Below, in pieces: positions 37,366 to 51,239 of a stretch of DNA of 64,000 nt. The notes under the pieces are model-generated. The model was not told where the DNA came from, did no database searches, and worked only from the letters and a program-made list of their open reading frames with translations. How positions within the stretch are numbered: the first letter of the stretch is position 1; each line of letters begins with the position of its first letter. The translations under genes were made by a program, and so were the position numbers. The DNA comes from Atopsyche davidsoni. Its lineage: Eukaryota; Arthropoda; Insecta; Trichoptera; Hydrobiosidae. The DNA is taken from NCBI GenBank assembly GCA_022113835.1, contig JAILWY010000007.1, forward strand, positions 9,587,001 through 9,651,000, written 5' to 3'.

Positions 37366-38308
37366 TATCACCGATTGTTTGTTAAACTTCATTCTAATTT
37401 TTTTAATGTTATATTTTAAATATGTACGGTGCAAAATAATATTTGAGTTCAATATTATTTGTTGCATTAATTTTTACTAAAGCTCTTTACAATATACTTA
37501 AGATACATAATATTTGGATACAAACACCTATCAACACAAAAACTCGTTGTGTTTTTGCAGGATTTAGGTGTAATATAAACCCCCACCTCCGGGCTTTCAC
37601 AGACCGGCGACGGAATCCTCTCGTCGATCGAGACGAAAACATTTTCAGTTTAACTTCATGCAAATATAAAAATAATACTTATATTGCAAAAGAACGAATT
37701 TAGTAGATCTTAATTGACATAAAATGTTCGTCCACAGCTGTTAACCGAGACGCTGTGGTGGTATTAAATTAGTTTTAAAAGTTTTTTCGTTGTTATAGAG
37801 GGGACATCATACCGATTAGGTGTTTTATTTTAAAGTCACGATTAGCGCTCCACGATAAGTTATAAATTTGGTTAAACGTGTGCCCAAAACATGAGGCTGC
37901 TGAGTGTATAGGAAATACCTTTTACAGCCGTCTAGTTAAATAGCACAATAGGTTACATAAATCAATTATACACTGATACACGTCACCAAAACAATATATT
38001 GCTCTGTTTTCCGCCAATGATTTTTTTAATAACACATTGAAGAAAAAAACCCTTAGTAATTGATGGTTCGTATGCATCCTCTTCAGAACCAAATTCGCTT
38101 AAAAAAATATAATATATTTTACAAGTCAAAGTTGGGCAATGTGTTGCATAATGTTGAGCTATAAATTCGATTAAATCGGCGCCGCTGTGTTCGCAGGCAA
38201 TAACTCCGGGCAGCGCGACGGAGTCTAAAAGGCCGGAGTCGGGCTTCAAAGGGGACCGTTTCTAAAGAAATCAATCTGAGAAGGAATTCTATTATCGAAG
38301 CGCCGTCC

Positions 38309-38335
38309 TGCGCCCATTGCGCCCATTGCGCCCAT
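38309..38335. repeat. (TGCGCCCAT)3 tandem repeat
   Basis: Three exact 9-bp units in a short GC-rich patch. Confidence 0.8.
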
Positions 38336-38914
38336 TCGCCGGCTGCGGGCGCAGTTGCTCGGAATGTTTATATGCCTTGTTTGCATTATTTCTTTTCATC
38401 CTCGCTTCCTTTTTGGTCGCATTTAATTTTTTGTCCGCCTTAATGCCTGTCCAAAAAAAAAAACGGCTTATCGGTGCGTTTGAAATGAAAAATTGTCTAA
38501 ATGCTTCTGGTACAGGGTTTTCAGTCACTTTTTATTTATTTATTGGCAAACCAACCTTTTATGCAGTGTATGTTTTTTTTTTATCATAACGTAGAACTAT
38601 ATGCTATCAGCGGACTCAAAATTGGGCTCTCAAATCATTAAATATTTTATATCAACTATAATCATTGAATCTTTTTAAGGAGTTGTCATCAATAATATGC
38701 TGTGTGTATTCATTTAAACAAATCTTAAATTCACGTGTGTAGATAATAAACTGTGCAATAAATGAAAACGTACATATCATAGAATCTTTCCATTCCATAG
38801 TTGTAAAAAAATAAAATGTTTTTTGCACATTCTTTGTAAACATCCTGTGACATGATTTGTCACTTTGGCGCGGATCAGCGCACACGGAAGGTTGGCTTGC
38901 ATTATATGGAATCT

Positions 38915-38990
38915 TTACACCTCGGCATCGAACCTGACACCCCTCACAAGGCAGTTACCCCACAGGACTGTCAATCACGGCCAGGGGATG
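38915..38990 (-). repeat. B-box-like SINE relic
   Basis: The minus strand reads GTGTCAGGTTCGATGCCGAG. Sequence upstream does not fold as a tRNA. Confidence 0.25.
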
Positions 38991-39260
38991 CAAAGTCTTG
39001 AATTTATCTCACCCCGGAGAGCTTTGCATTATTCACATTTAGATCAGTTGGTATATTTAGTATTATTATGCCATGCTGTTTGTGTATTAGAAATGCATTT
39101 GATTTATTTTTCTGTTGTTATTTTAAATATTGGAATCTCTACATGACAATTGTAATGTTATTTTTTCAAATGCTTGGTATGACGGCTAGGTGTGACTTTT
39201 GGGCCGTAAAATAACGGTGATGATGCCTTTATACTTTTACATTTATATTTCCATATTTTT

Positions 39261-39486
39261 GAATAAAATACTTGAGTGATTTTCCACATTTTTATTTTTA
39301 TTAGTGACCGGTTTCGCCAACCTTTTACGTTGGCATTATCACTCTGTTTGATAATGCCAACGCGAAAGGTTGGCGAAACCGGTCACTAATAAAAATAAAA
39401 ATGTGGAAAATCACTCAAGTATTTTATTCAAAAATATTAAAATGGAATTCCACCAAGTACTCTCTGTCAAAAATATTGAATTTCTT
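39261..39486 (+). repeat. Family X copy with 81-bp near-perfect palindrome
   Basis: Arms 39261-39341 and 39349-39429 differ at only two positions and are separated by 7 bp. Each arm contains a hairpin (GCCAAC/GTTGGC) flanked by TGATAA and GAAACCGGTC, then an A-rich leader. The right arm continues into AAAATGGAATTCCACCAAGT and the frame M-E-F-H-Q-V-L-S-V-K-N-I-E-F. Inverted terminal repeats and hammerhead-like cores both point to a Penelope-like element. Confidence 0.75.
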
Positions 39487-41397
39487 ATTTATATTTCCAA
39501 TAAAAATTTATTTATTTTTAACTATATAATATTTTTAATACTTAAAGCGAATATTGCTGTCGGAATCACGCTGAGGAAACATATTAAATGCATATGAATG
39601 AATATAAATTATAAATAAAATGAATTTTAATTTTTTAGTGTTTCTTATTTTTAAACACTGATTTATATGTTTTTCAAAATAAAATATAATGTGTATTTCT
39701 ATATAAAATAGTTATACAACTAAAAAAAACTTTTTAGTCGATTATTTATCGTTACTAACATTCTGGTTTCCAGTAAATTATTATACTACGGTTACACAAT
39801 GTTCCATATTAATTTTTAATCATTTTCTTTTGAGATTAAGACTTTGCTTCTTAAGCCTCTTACTTATTTTTTTAGTTACATTGGATTTTTTAAATTATCA
39901 TTTACTGGGGGCATCTTTAGTATTTTTTACTGGATTCATGTCATCTCAGTGCAGATTTCCTATGCTGGCGTCCGGAAGCAATCATTTGCATAACACCCAA
40001 GAACATAGTAAATCTAATTATTTAATTATTTTAAAAATACAATGGACTAAAATGAAATAAAAAATTTCTTTGCTTATAGATTTTTATACTAATTTTGAAA
40101 CTTTTTTTCATATTCTACAATGTTTTATTTTTTATTTTTGTGCCTGCATATTATTTTGGAATTACTTGACTGAGATGGAGGTTTCTAATTCTTGCAGAGG
40201 TGAGACTCCTCGGCGCGGTGCTTTGACAATGCTTCAGCCGAAATAGGCCGGAAATTAAAATGCCTTTGTGAATATTATTTTTATTAATACCTACAGGGTG
40301 GAGGCAAATTATTTTTTAAACGGTTCCGCTTTCAGACTCGCCGCGGGCGAGACATGCCCCAGAAGAGGAGCCGTGCGCCGCTCAAGGCTTAGTATAAAAC
40401 TCAAAGGAAAATTTAATACATTGAAAATACAATATCAAGGTAATTGATTGAATTGAAATAACGGTAAAAAGTTTGGACTTTTTAACAGGAAAAAAAACTA
40501 GGATTTCACTTGTCATTTCATGCATGAGATAATTACTTCAATATTGTTTACATCACTGGGTGTGCACCTGTGGGTGAAAAATGCGGAATTATTAGAAGTA
40601 CGTAAATTTTTTTCGTGTTATTTAGTTATCATAAGTTATATTATTAACATTATTTCTATAAATATAAAGCACATTATATAAAAAAAAAGAATACCACAAA
40701 TTTAAACTTTATATACCAAAAAATAATCAGATATTAAGATATCACAAATAATATTTGCCTCAATATTGATTCAATAATAATGGGTTAATTTCCATTTAGC
40801 TTTCGTTTTACTTATATCGACCCATTTTTCCAGTTAGCTTCGCGTGTTAAACAGCAAACCAATTAGCACTATGTTTTTTTCTGCGTAGCTAATGTTATGT
40901 TTTCTTTTCACGCTTAAAAGATTCATTTCAACAAGTAAACAAATAAATAAATATGAAATTCAAAAGGATCTGGCGCACAGTTCTGAATTCTCATTCTCCG
41001 CCTATCTGCTTGCAAGAGTCCCAAAGATGAAAGACCCCTCCTTTCGATATTAAACGATATTTTGTAACGAGATATTGCCAGTCTTAGGGGATGATAATAG
41101 AACGGGCCTAAGGGCGATTCTAGGGGGTGAATGCATTCCGTACAGGTACCGGACTTAAAATTCTAATATACCCCCTATATTTATATTACATTCTTTTTAC
41201 CTTTTGAAGTTTATTCAGATTTTTACGCAATTATAAAAACGTAAATAAATAAATTAATAGTAAAATCGAAAAAAAGTTATACAGATTTAATACATTTTTA
41301 TTTTTATTAAAACGAAAACGTATAATTTTTATTTTAAATATAAAACAGTACAGCTTAAATAAATTGTTTTTAAATTTTCAAAACAAAATGTCTTAAT

Positions 41398-41420
41398 CTC
41401 AATACGGAAGCCGTATTGAG
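41398..41420. repeat. 10-bp inverted repeat, 3-base loop
   Basis: CTCAATACGG, AAG, CCGTATTGAG. Perfect pairing; isolated in AT-rich DNA. Confidence 0.75.
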
Positions 41421-42917
41421 AAAATGTAGACAAAGAAAGCATTTAAGAGAAATAGTCGATTCCTTTTCGGCTATAAGACGTTTCACATATTTCACATTGA
41501 AAAAAAATTATTCCTCTTCGCGGACAAGAGTATGTATATATTATACAAAAAATATATTTATTAATAAAAAAAATATATATTTTAATTGAAATTTAAGATT
41601 TTGCATTTTTAAATAAAACTCAAGATAAAACATACAAACAACAATCTATAAAAAACGGATAATTCTTTGAAATTTTATCCCAAGGCATTATTTGCCTCGC
41701 TACTTACGAGACTCCGCTTAAACCCTGGCTTAAGCCTCTGGAACATCCCAGTCAGGGATTTAAAAAAAAAACACATCTCTAATTCAGAACGCGCCTTGCT
41801 TTCATTAGATACTCGAATAATTTATAAAATACCATCGCACTATTATCAAATTGTCTATTGAGGGTATACTATATTAATAAACGCATATCATCTACTCAGC
41901 GAAATCATATTGATGTTGGCATTTGTAACTCAAAATGGGACTTGGTCAATATTTTAGAAAAAAAATTACGAATAAAAATACTTGTATTATTAGTTTAAAA
42001 AAACCAACCAAGAGTCAGGTTTTCTTAAAATTAAAATTAAAGGTTACAATAAAAGTATTTTAATAAAACAGCATATAATTATATTACTTGATTAAATATA
42101 AATATGCATTGTGACATGAAAGCTTAACAATCTTCTGATATAAAATTTCAAAATACATACAGCAATTTCTCTTGTTATATAAAGTACACGTTTATATGAA
42201 ATATCACATAAAACAAAAAGCTCTCTCCTGCGCAGCTTTCTTTGTACGAAGGTACTAAAGTTCTCTTATTTACGTTCACATCCCGTAATTTTTAACTTGT
42301 AAATCCCAACCATACATTTAATCCTGTAATATTAGTTTCAAGTGAATATTCTCTTGGAATAGCAAAGGTTTTGTACTGGATTAAAATGAAATAATAACGC
42401 GGAGAATCTCACGCATAGTTGAGAGCTTTAATAAGCCTGATAACAATTCTTGCTTCATTCTCCAGGCTGCTTGCAAGAATTTATATTTTAAAATAACTTT
42501 CGTTTAAACTTTAGCAAGAACTTGCAGTGCGGGGATCGGTATTTGGCAGAGCTTTTGGAAGCTTAAGTGGAATTTGATTGAGTTTATTAATATAACTGGG
42601 TTATCAAAATTAGTTTCACTTTAGAGGGATTTATTTATAAAATTTTTAGAAATATACAACTTGAATTATTATTAAGAATTTTGAATATTTGAATATTCCA
42701 AAAATTAAATTCAAATTTAGCAACACTTATATGCGAAAATTGTGAATTTCAGACAAAAAGACATTTATTTCGATGGATTTAAACAAAAAAAAAGTGTATA
42801 TGAAGATTATTACTTTTTTTATGATGTTTTCTAAAGGTGAGTGCTACAAAAAGGCTTCAAAAGTGTTTTGATTATTAAATTTTTTTAGTCAATATTTTTC
42901 CATTTGAATATTTTAAA

Positions 42918-42972
42918 TAGGTCACCGAAACGGTAAATCAATCAAGTATTTTATTCTATTTAAAATATAAAT
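42918..42972 (+). repeat. Possible decayed family X fragment
   Basis: GTCACCGAAACGG followed by AATCAATCAAGTATTTTATT resembles the end of the family X arm. Similarity is partial and the ORF start is missing. Confidence 0.35.
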
Positions 42973-44004
42973 GTTTGTTTTGATATAATTTTTTACCAAC
43001 GGCTTTTAAGGGCAAAGGTATGATATATCTCATGAAATTAGTTTTGCTTTTTTTCAATCGATTTTTTTTCTAATTTCTTTGAGATTTTTTCTTGTTAAAA
43101 ATCAATGTGATATTTTTAGTATAATTTTTTTATGGTTTTGTTAATATTACATTTTAAATTTTTGAAATACTATAGTATATTTTTATTATTCGAGTCAAAC
43201 GTTTTTACGTTTTTTTCTAGTCCTACATCCGAGTGTTTCTGTTTTATAATTTTGTTTATAAACGTTTATGAAATGACTGATGATTATTTAACTACTACAA
43301 TGCCCCGTCCATAATAGGATTGATTTTTTTATAGTAATTAGATTAGAAAGCAATTTAAAACTAATCATTATAAAATACATTTTTAAGTTTTCCTAGTTAT
43401 TTTTAAACGAAAGGTAAGCTTAACGGGAAATAGTTTACACTTTTAAATAAATTTTAAATAATTTAAAAAAACGCATGACGACCATGACTGACATTACATC
43501 AGGACTTGATGCTTACTTTACAGATAAAATTTAAATGGTTTCATAATAATTAAAATTAAATAGTAATACATAAAGAGTAAAAGCGTTGATACAAAACCAT
43601 GATCTTATTGTGGTTTTTTAAGCAGATTTGATTGTTTTGATTGATTCAGTGTATTTATATACAGTAAATATATACACGCATGCACCCACAGCCATATTAA
43701 TATATATTAAATATTGTTTAAATAAGTGAGTTTTGTAAAAAGGAAGTTATTGAAATTGGCGTCACAGTCTTGTTGCATTTTGGCTCATCCAGGCGCAAAA
43801 TGTTTTATATTCCTAAAAAATATTTTTATTCATAATACTTTGGTTAACAATAAACTGATTTATAAAATGACTCAATAATACTGTTTGATTTTAATAGTAA
43901 CATCAACACAGCTATTTTTATATTGGTAATGTCAGTAAATATTGTCTTCAATCTAAGTGAAACAGACGCGAGCCTAATTACATTAATTAGCGATCCATCT
44001 CCCA

Positions 44005-44065
44005 TTTGGTTGTACCGGGGACCTTCGATCCACTCACTGAGCTAACAAGCCAACCGATGTAACGT
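44005..44065 (-). repeat. Truncated tRNA-like SINE head
   Basis: The minus strand reads GGTTGGCTTGTTAGCTCAGT then GAGTGG and, after about 14 bases, CCCGGTACAACC. The A-box is good, but the anticodon arm is missing. Ends GGTTG/CAACC could pair. Confidence 0.4.
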
Positions 44066-44324
44066 AATAGCGTATGCTGTCTATTTCTATTTGATCCTAT
44101 ATTTTCTGCAAGTTATTGTGCTCGACACAATCGAGCATAATAAAGCTGAATCTAATGAACTTCATACAAATTTAAATACAAAATTGATTGGAGGGTAACT
44201 TGTCGTAAATTTATTGATAGCCCATACGTTTTGATTATCCATAAAGATTTTGGTCGTTTGGAGTCTCCGAGGCGCCATTAGACGACCTCCGGCGTCCACT
44301 GCTGTGTCAAATAAAATGAACACT

Positions 44325-44360
44325 CGCATTTGGGTTCGAACCCACGTATTTCGCATTCTG
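44325..44360 (-). repeat. B-box-like SINE relic
   Basis: GTGGGTTCGAACCCAAATG on the minus strand is a perfect B-box type motif without a matching A-box at tRNA spacing. Confidence 0.35.
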
Positions 44361-47300
44361 GATCGGTGCGTGCTCCCAAACCGGGACCGGCCGCACCGGA
44401 TGGTATTCTCCTTAACTTAATTTACAATCTACAAATAACGTATCGTTTTATTACGAATACCCTGTCGTTTTTTTAAAGCGAATTCCTATCGCGGTACTCT
44501 GTGATCCAATTATAAAGCGTTTATAATATTATTATATTTGTGTTTTAATGAGAAGTTTGCGTGATAATTCATTGTTATTGTATTGAAATATTTGACCTCA
44601 GCAAATAAAATGATGTTGATATTTTAGATTTAAAAAAAAAATCCAAAAACTTTTCTTAATAAATACTGTAAAAACACTTATCTGAATTATTGTTTGTTCA
44701 GATTTTTTGTAGTATCAAAATATTTAAGTTTTACGATACGCATAAAAAAAGTGATGAAAATTCTTCTTTTCTTTTCAGTCGAAAAAACATAAGCTCCACG
44801 CCCCCAAAAGCCATATGAGTGGCTATTCAAGTTTTAGACTCAACATAGATCTATCAGGGGATAAAATAGTAGCTTGGATGGTCAATGTAATATTTTTCAA
44901 TATAAACACAAAACAGGACGACTTCTGATTGGATAGCTTTCCAAGCATAAGACTACTTGCCGGCTGAGCCTCTGGCCGAGTGGAGGTTTTCATTTCAAAA
45001 GGGCATTTCATCCTAGTCATGCTATACATGTTGTCTTTCATCACGCATTATCAGTTCGGCCGATTCTGTGTTTTTTTTTTTATTTCCGATCACGTGATTG
45101 TTTCCTGTATTCTGTATTGCTAAACAAAATGTACATTAGAAATTGGTTTATAGCAAGATATGATTTATATTAGATTTATAATTAGTACTATAGTTTTTGG
45201 TCTAATATATTTTCACTACTACAACCAATTTTTTAAAGTATAATTTTAAAAAATTTAATTTTTACAATTTTGAAATGACATACAAAAAGTACACTTACTA
45301 TGGTTATTTAATATCATATAAATATTTAAACAAAACAAAAATACAAATCAAATTTATTTATATTGGTAGCTCTGTTATGAAAACATGAATGGCAGTCGTA
45401 AACGTATTTCAAAAAGCTCAATGTTTGTTAGTATGGGTACACGGTGGAAACCACCTTCCTCTAAGCTCCTGAAAGGTATTCGCACTCCCTGTAACCAAAT
45501 ATGAAATCCACATGCGTGGTGTTTCAAACACAATGAGAGAGTGTATCGTCTATCTGTTCATTTAGGGGCGTGCGCCACAAGTAGGAGGACGAGTTACTCT
45601 TAACTTAAATGTGCCACCTGTCACTCAATATTTAAACAGAATTCAGAGCTCCTCACGCGTGGTGTGATAATGGCACATCCGTATGAATTAGTGAGATGTT
45701 ATATTCTTATCAGTAGCTTGCGATCCGCAAAATCTTTAAGTCTGAAGCTGATTCGCGGTTCTCGCCTGTCAACTATAGAACCCGGGTTCATATTTGCTCG
45801 AAAGTAAAGATTTCAACTGCAAGCTTTCTATTATATTCATACAACTGAGTTAAAGTAATGTATCAAGGTAGATTCTGCCACTGAGAGAGCTTTCCACTGC
45901 TTCCGATTTGCTACTTTCATTACAACCTTATAATCGTACAAAGTAGATTGGCTTGATATTTATTGTTCTCACTTATGAAACGTATACTAAAAAAAATATC
46001 GAATTGAAACTAAGAATCATGCTAAAATACATACAATACACACTTGCACAAAGCTATTGAATTTTACGTTTACTTATAACAGCACCACAGTTTAATTGAA
46101 TATCATGAAATAATATGTACAAATGTCGTGAAATTCTAGCATTTTTTTTTGTCATGTCACGTGTACATTTACTTGATAATGTGGATATAAAAGTACAGTC
46201 TTTACAGTGTAGAAAGGGTGGTTTTCAAAATGGTTTCCTGCCAGAAGGGGTGCGCTGTACCGACCATTACTTCTCATAAGCCTCGCAGACCAGACACACC
46301 AGCCCTCACAACCCCTAAATAACACAGCACCGATAGAGCGCCATCAGCAAATTTCATTATAGAGCTCTGGGATTATAATCTGCCGAACCCGAAGCGAACT
46401 GCTGGACACATACAGAGTGGGATAATTACCTGAAATACAGCGCGAAATAACAACCTAACGAGTGCACGGATAACGCTAATTTGTTATTAACGAAACTAAT
46501 TTTATGTTAACACATAATTAAAGTAATTATTCAGGTATTTTACAATTTCAGATACCCTGCATCAATACAATAAAGTATTATAATAACTATAATACAGAAT
46601 AATCGAGGAAAAGGTAATAAAATCAACTTATTGGACATTAGAGTTGTAGATTATATTAGTTTTAGGGACTGTAAATATAAATTGGGAGTATTTTGTTAGC
46701 ATAGCTGCACTGCTGATTATTATTAATAATATGTACATATAGTCATATTCTGCAGTCAGCTAGTCAAAAAATATAAATACCAACTTTACTAATGACAAAC
46801 ACGTTTAAAAGAATATGAAATTATAAAAAAACGATATAAAAAGGAACTCATACCTACAGGCTACCTTTGACGGAAGAGTTAACCATTTATTAGTACTTAC
46901 AGCAGTGTTATATAGCAAGAATTGAAACTTAAACATGTTTTTACTGTCAATATTTGTATTCCCAATGATTATGGTTTTTTCATCGTAAAATTCGACAATA
47001 AATATTTTTTTATTTCCTCAAAACGACTCTCTTTACCAATCAAAATAGTAAACGAGAGCGCCAGCAAACAAGATTTATAGATTTAAAAATCAAATTTTTA
47101 ATACCTAGTCACATTAAAATCCTCACGAGTGATGTTTCGCTGTATTTATTAAAAACTAAATTTAAGCATTTTCGCGGAATCCCCATTAAATATTGCAATT
47201 TCACTAAAAGCCGCATTTGTTAGCAAATTTATTTTGTTTTCAAACAAAATAACACAGAAAAACAAACGGACGGCGATGAGATAAAACTTGATTCCCTCGC

Positions 47301-48086
47301 TGGCAGCTCTACAACCAATGCGGCACATGTCACACCTGCCCGGTGACCGGAAATTAAAAATAAAAATATCAAAACTACATGAGTTTAGTGGTTGTTATAT
47401 CAAGTGCGTAATTGCCTCACTCTATTATTAAAATAACCGGCTATATATTTTTTTAAATGGTGCGATAGTATGAATCGCTGTAGAAACAAAAAAAATACAT
47501 ATTCATTTCAAAGATTGTTTTTTCATATGCGTATCCTGAAACCTCAAATGCGGCATTCTCTTCGGCGAGAAATACACCAATATCGATAAAAAAAATTATA
47601 AATAAATAAATGTGTTTTACAAGGTAAGCACTTCCATAATTAATATTTTGTTAGTACAGAGTTAACATAAACATTAGAGTTTTTATTTACTTAATTGGAT
47701 ACAATTGTTTTATTTTACTTTTTATTTTGTCATCTTTTTATGAAAGTTTGCTAAATAGTATCTTCAGTGTGAAAGTAAAATTTTACAGATACATATTTTA
47801 TGTAATATGATTGAAGCCAACAAACTTATGTTACATTAAAAACACATGCCTCTTCATGGGATATTCTCACAGTTTCCTTAATTCGTCTATACAGGATGAA
47901 CCATGAATCCTTTTTAACATCGCAAATATATTTTTATTGACAACCCAGGTCTAGCTTTCCAACTATGATTTTCAATAAAAAAATTATAATCCCACGCAAT
48001 ATTCTGCTCACCTTCTCTTCACTTTTCTTTTTATTTTAGCAAAAAAACCATAACCGAGTAAAGAATAGTTAAGAAATTAAATATTT

Positions 48087-48235
48087 TTGAGTAAAATACT
48101 TGAGTGATATTCCACATGTTCGTTTTTATGTGTGACCGGTTTCGCCAACCTTGCACGTTGGCATTATCAAACAGACAAACAAACTCAAAAATTAAAAACG
48201 AACATGTGGAAAATCACTCAAGTATTTTACTAAAA
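48087..48235. repeat. Family X copy with 39-bp inverted arms
   Basis: Arms 48090-48128 and 48193-48231 are inverted with one mismatch. The left half keeps the hammerhead-like segment (GACCGGTTTCGCC and ACGTTGGCATTATCA). The right half has lost it, being replaced by a short A/C-rich spacer. The ORF start is absent. Confidence 0.65.
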
Positions 48236-49679
48236 AATACCAAAGAATAGTTGACGTAAAATCCATAAAATCGAAAAACCAGTAAATATTTTATAACTAT
48301 TAATAATTAAAATAACTTTTTTTTTTCTTTTCTTCTAATTTTTAAATTATCAAATCTTCAGGTTTTTTTTTGAACGCACAGTATGCCACTTAAATTGTGT
48401 ATAAAATTTAGTCTCGATTTAGATATTGAAAGAACAATAGTAAGCTTAACGCCTGTTACGAAGGTGTCAAATTGTAATACATAACGACATGTGAAATACT
48501 TTGTATATTAAATGTGTATAATAGATCCACACTGTATATAAGGGCGCACTTTCCGGAACAAGCCTTGCCTGCCGGCGCATGTCGGCTCGTACAAATTGTC
48601 CGAATGCCGTGTTTAAGTGGTGTCACCATAATGGCCAATTAAAAGTTTTTTTTTAATAATTATTTTCCGTAACAAAAATACACAGCTTGATATTCGATAC
48701 ATTCAATTAGGCCTAAAAAAAAATGTTTTTTTTTTGCGTAATCTCTAAGGAATCGAAAGTGTATAATATGTTTATTAAATATTGTACAGGGTTTTTTTGC
48801 TAAAAAATACTGTGCAAAATAATTTTAATGTTTTATAAATTTTTAATTTTCTTTAAAAATAACGAAGTTAAATCTGTTCTTAACACTACAGACAAACAGT
48901 GAAATTCAAATTTAAATACGAGATTTCTTATAACTTTCTTTTTATTGTTTATGCGTGTTTTTTTTTAATTAAACATTGAACAAACGGCACATGAGCTTTG
49001 TTTTTCTTTATCGTGTTTTAAATATGTTCATTTTTTACCTAAACTTATGTCAATTGCTAGTCATCTAACAGAAAAAAAGTCAATACATGTCGAATTTAAA
49101 ATATGAAATGCTATTATGCAATTTTTATACATTTTTACGTATTTTGTGTTTTCGTTTTCTGAGGGAATCCTCAGATTTATAAGTTAAAGGCTCGATATTA
49201 ATTAATATTTTATCATTATTTATTTAATTATAACAAACATTTATTTAATTTTGATTTTCACATTTCTTCTAATATTTTATTGTTTTAGACTTTGCCCAAA
49301 CTAATGAAATCAAGAACAGTTTTTTTTAACAACAAAATGTAGAGTTTTCAAGCAAGTTTAGTGTACTGATTTTAGAATGCATGGTCGCTCTAGTGCCGTA
49401 CACAGTCTATAGCTGCAGCCTGCACCTGCTGCAAAGTGCGGGGTACCTGCCCCGGCCCTACTAAGTTGTGTGACCATTTGACCCATCCGAACTTACGGAC
49501 AAGGTAAAACTTGCCGCGCTTTTATAAATTATAATATCACAGCATGATTAAATTGAAGAACATGTGTATATTTTATAGTAATACACACCGCTCGTCTAAA
49601 AATCACTTTTTCAAACGGGTACTGTTAAGTAAATAAAAAAAGAACCAATACACACATTAATGCTAAGAAAGATCTTCAT

Positions 49680-49790
49680 ATTTTCTTTCGCTACACACGT
49701 GGGATTCGGATTTACCTTCACAGGTTACTATATATAGTACTCTGGCCCACTAAGCTGCCGTGGCACTACGACTGGGCGAGAATTTAAATC
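49680..49790 (-). repeat. tRNA-like SINE head (probable)
   Basis: The minus strand reads GGCAGCTTAGTGGGCCAGAG (A-box-like), a TA-rich middle, then AATCCGAATCCCACG (B-box-like) at roughly tRNA spacing. The acceptor stem does not close well, so a SINE relic is likelier than a tRNA gene. Confidence 0.35.
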
Positions 49791-50180
49791 GTGAACTGCA
49801 GGTGCGAAACCGATGTTTTTATTTTTCACTAGACTGAATCTGAGTATCGCTTGCATAAAAATACATATTGTGTACATAAAAATGAATAGATCAGAATGCA
49901 AATTGCTAGATTTGTAAAAATAATAAATATCTGTAAATTCGTTCATAGGTGTTGGCAGGCAGTATACTTTTTTTTTTTTTACATATTATTGACAGAAAGT
50001 TTTTGCTGAAATTTCATTATAAAACTCTTTGTCAGTAGATGCCTATCAATCATGTTTGCGAAACTAGTAGTGTCTTAAATATAAATTAAATGGAATAACG
50101 CTTATATATATATTTTTATATTAAATAATGTTGTCCCTAGAATATCTGGGTTCTTGGGTATTTTGTTGCACTTTTAGTTG

Positions 50181-50220
50181 TATCCACGAGGATAGCTCAG
50201 CAGTAGGACCAAAACGTCGG
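50181..50220 (+). other. Hammerhead-like tail or SINE A-box relic (ambiguous)
   Basis: GAGGATAGCTCAGCAGTAGG is followed by ACCAAAACGTCGG. The first part looks like a tRNA A-box. As a whole it also fits the GATGGCTC...GAAACGTC pattern of retroelement ends with hammerhead-like motifs. I cannot decide between the two. Confidence 0.35.
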
Positions 50221-51239
50221 AATCACCCATAAATCAAGAAATTCTAATATAATATAAATCGTTCGTTTCATACCCTTTTCTCTCCTCGCTGCCTCGTGTT
50301 ATGTAATTTATCCTAAATCTTACATATTTATCTGAAAGTACCGACCTGAAACATGGCAATTTTAATGTGAACTGAAAGGTTCTATTAGGAAATATGAAGA
50401 AATTATTACAGCAGAGTGTAACAAAGGCCGCGGCACGTTCCGCATTTTTCTCCCGATTTCCTCCTCGGCGGCCTCACGAGAGGCGAGCGGCTCAGCGGTT
50501 CTGAGTGAATTTATCTTATTTCAGCTCAGTCTGTTCGCACTTATTTATAACTGTGTATCAATCATATTTTAGACTTTCTAAAAATGTTTAAAATGTATGT
50601 TAACAGCTAGCCTTTTTTCAAAATCTGAAAGAGAAGTGAGGTTTTCAAATTTTTAAAACAACCATTATTCGTTGAAAACCATTCTTTTGGCAGAGTAAGA
50701 AATTTGTAGTTTTATTTATCTTCAATTAAAGCACCATAATTGGTATAATTAAAAAAAAAACTGCTATACGGTTTCAAATAAATTTCGTTCCGGCCAAATG
50801 GCTAAAAAAATACAACTATTTATGTTTATTAATACTTTTGCCTTTCAAATCTGAAGAAACTCTCGAATTACGAAAACATTGAAGGTCTTTTTACATATTT
50901 ATCTTAAATATGGAGTATTATAGAACATTTTTTTCACACATTGAATCGATTAGAGAAAAAATGTATTACAATAAACCTGTATAGGTAAATAAATACGCAA
51001 CGTTTTGTGATGTCAATCTTCCCAAAAAAAAATATATATATATTATAAATTAAACAAATCTGTCGGGAATAGTGAACTTGTTCTTATAAATTTGGAGACA
51101 ATTTATGTATTCAGATAAATGAAAATAGACTATGTATGTCCTTAAGCCCGAAAAAGCCCTTGAAAAGCGAAAGCACACGAACTTCGTAATCACATTGCCA
51201 TTTGTCTATTTTTATTGGTTCTTTCAAAAAGATGTAAAC

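Larger units (their letters stand above)
37368..39260. other. No gene seen
   Basis: AT-rich, with the 9-bp tandem repeat at 38309 and the B-box relic at 38.9 kb. The ORFs at 38292-38589 on both strands overlap the GC patch and lack domains. Confidence 0.5.
39487..48086. other. No gene seen
   Basis: Long AT-rich stretch holding the hairpin at 41398, a possible family X scrap at 42.9 kb and tRNA-like relics at 44.0-44.36 kb. A GC-richer spot at 46225-46400 contains GATAGAGCGCCATCAGC. No coding domain. Confidence 0.5.

Noticed and set aside
44005..44065. tRNA gene on the minus strand
   Set aside because: The A-box is good but there is no anticodon arm and only a partial T-arm; a SINE relic fits better.
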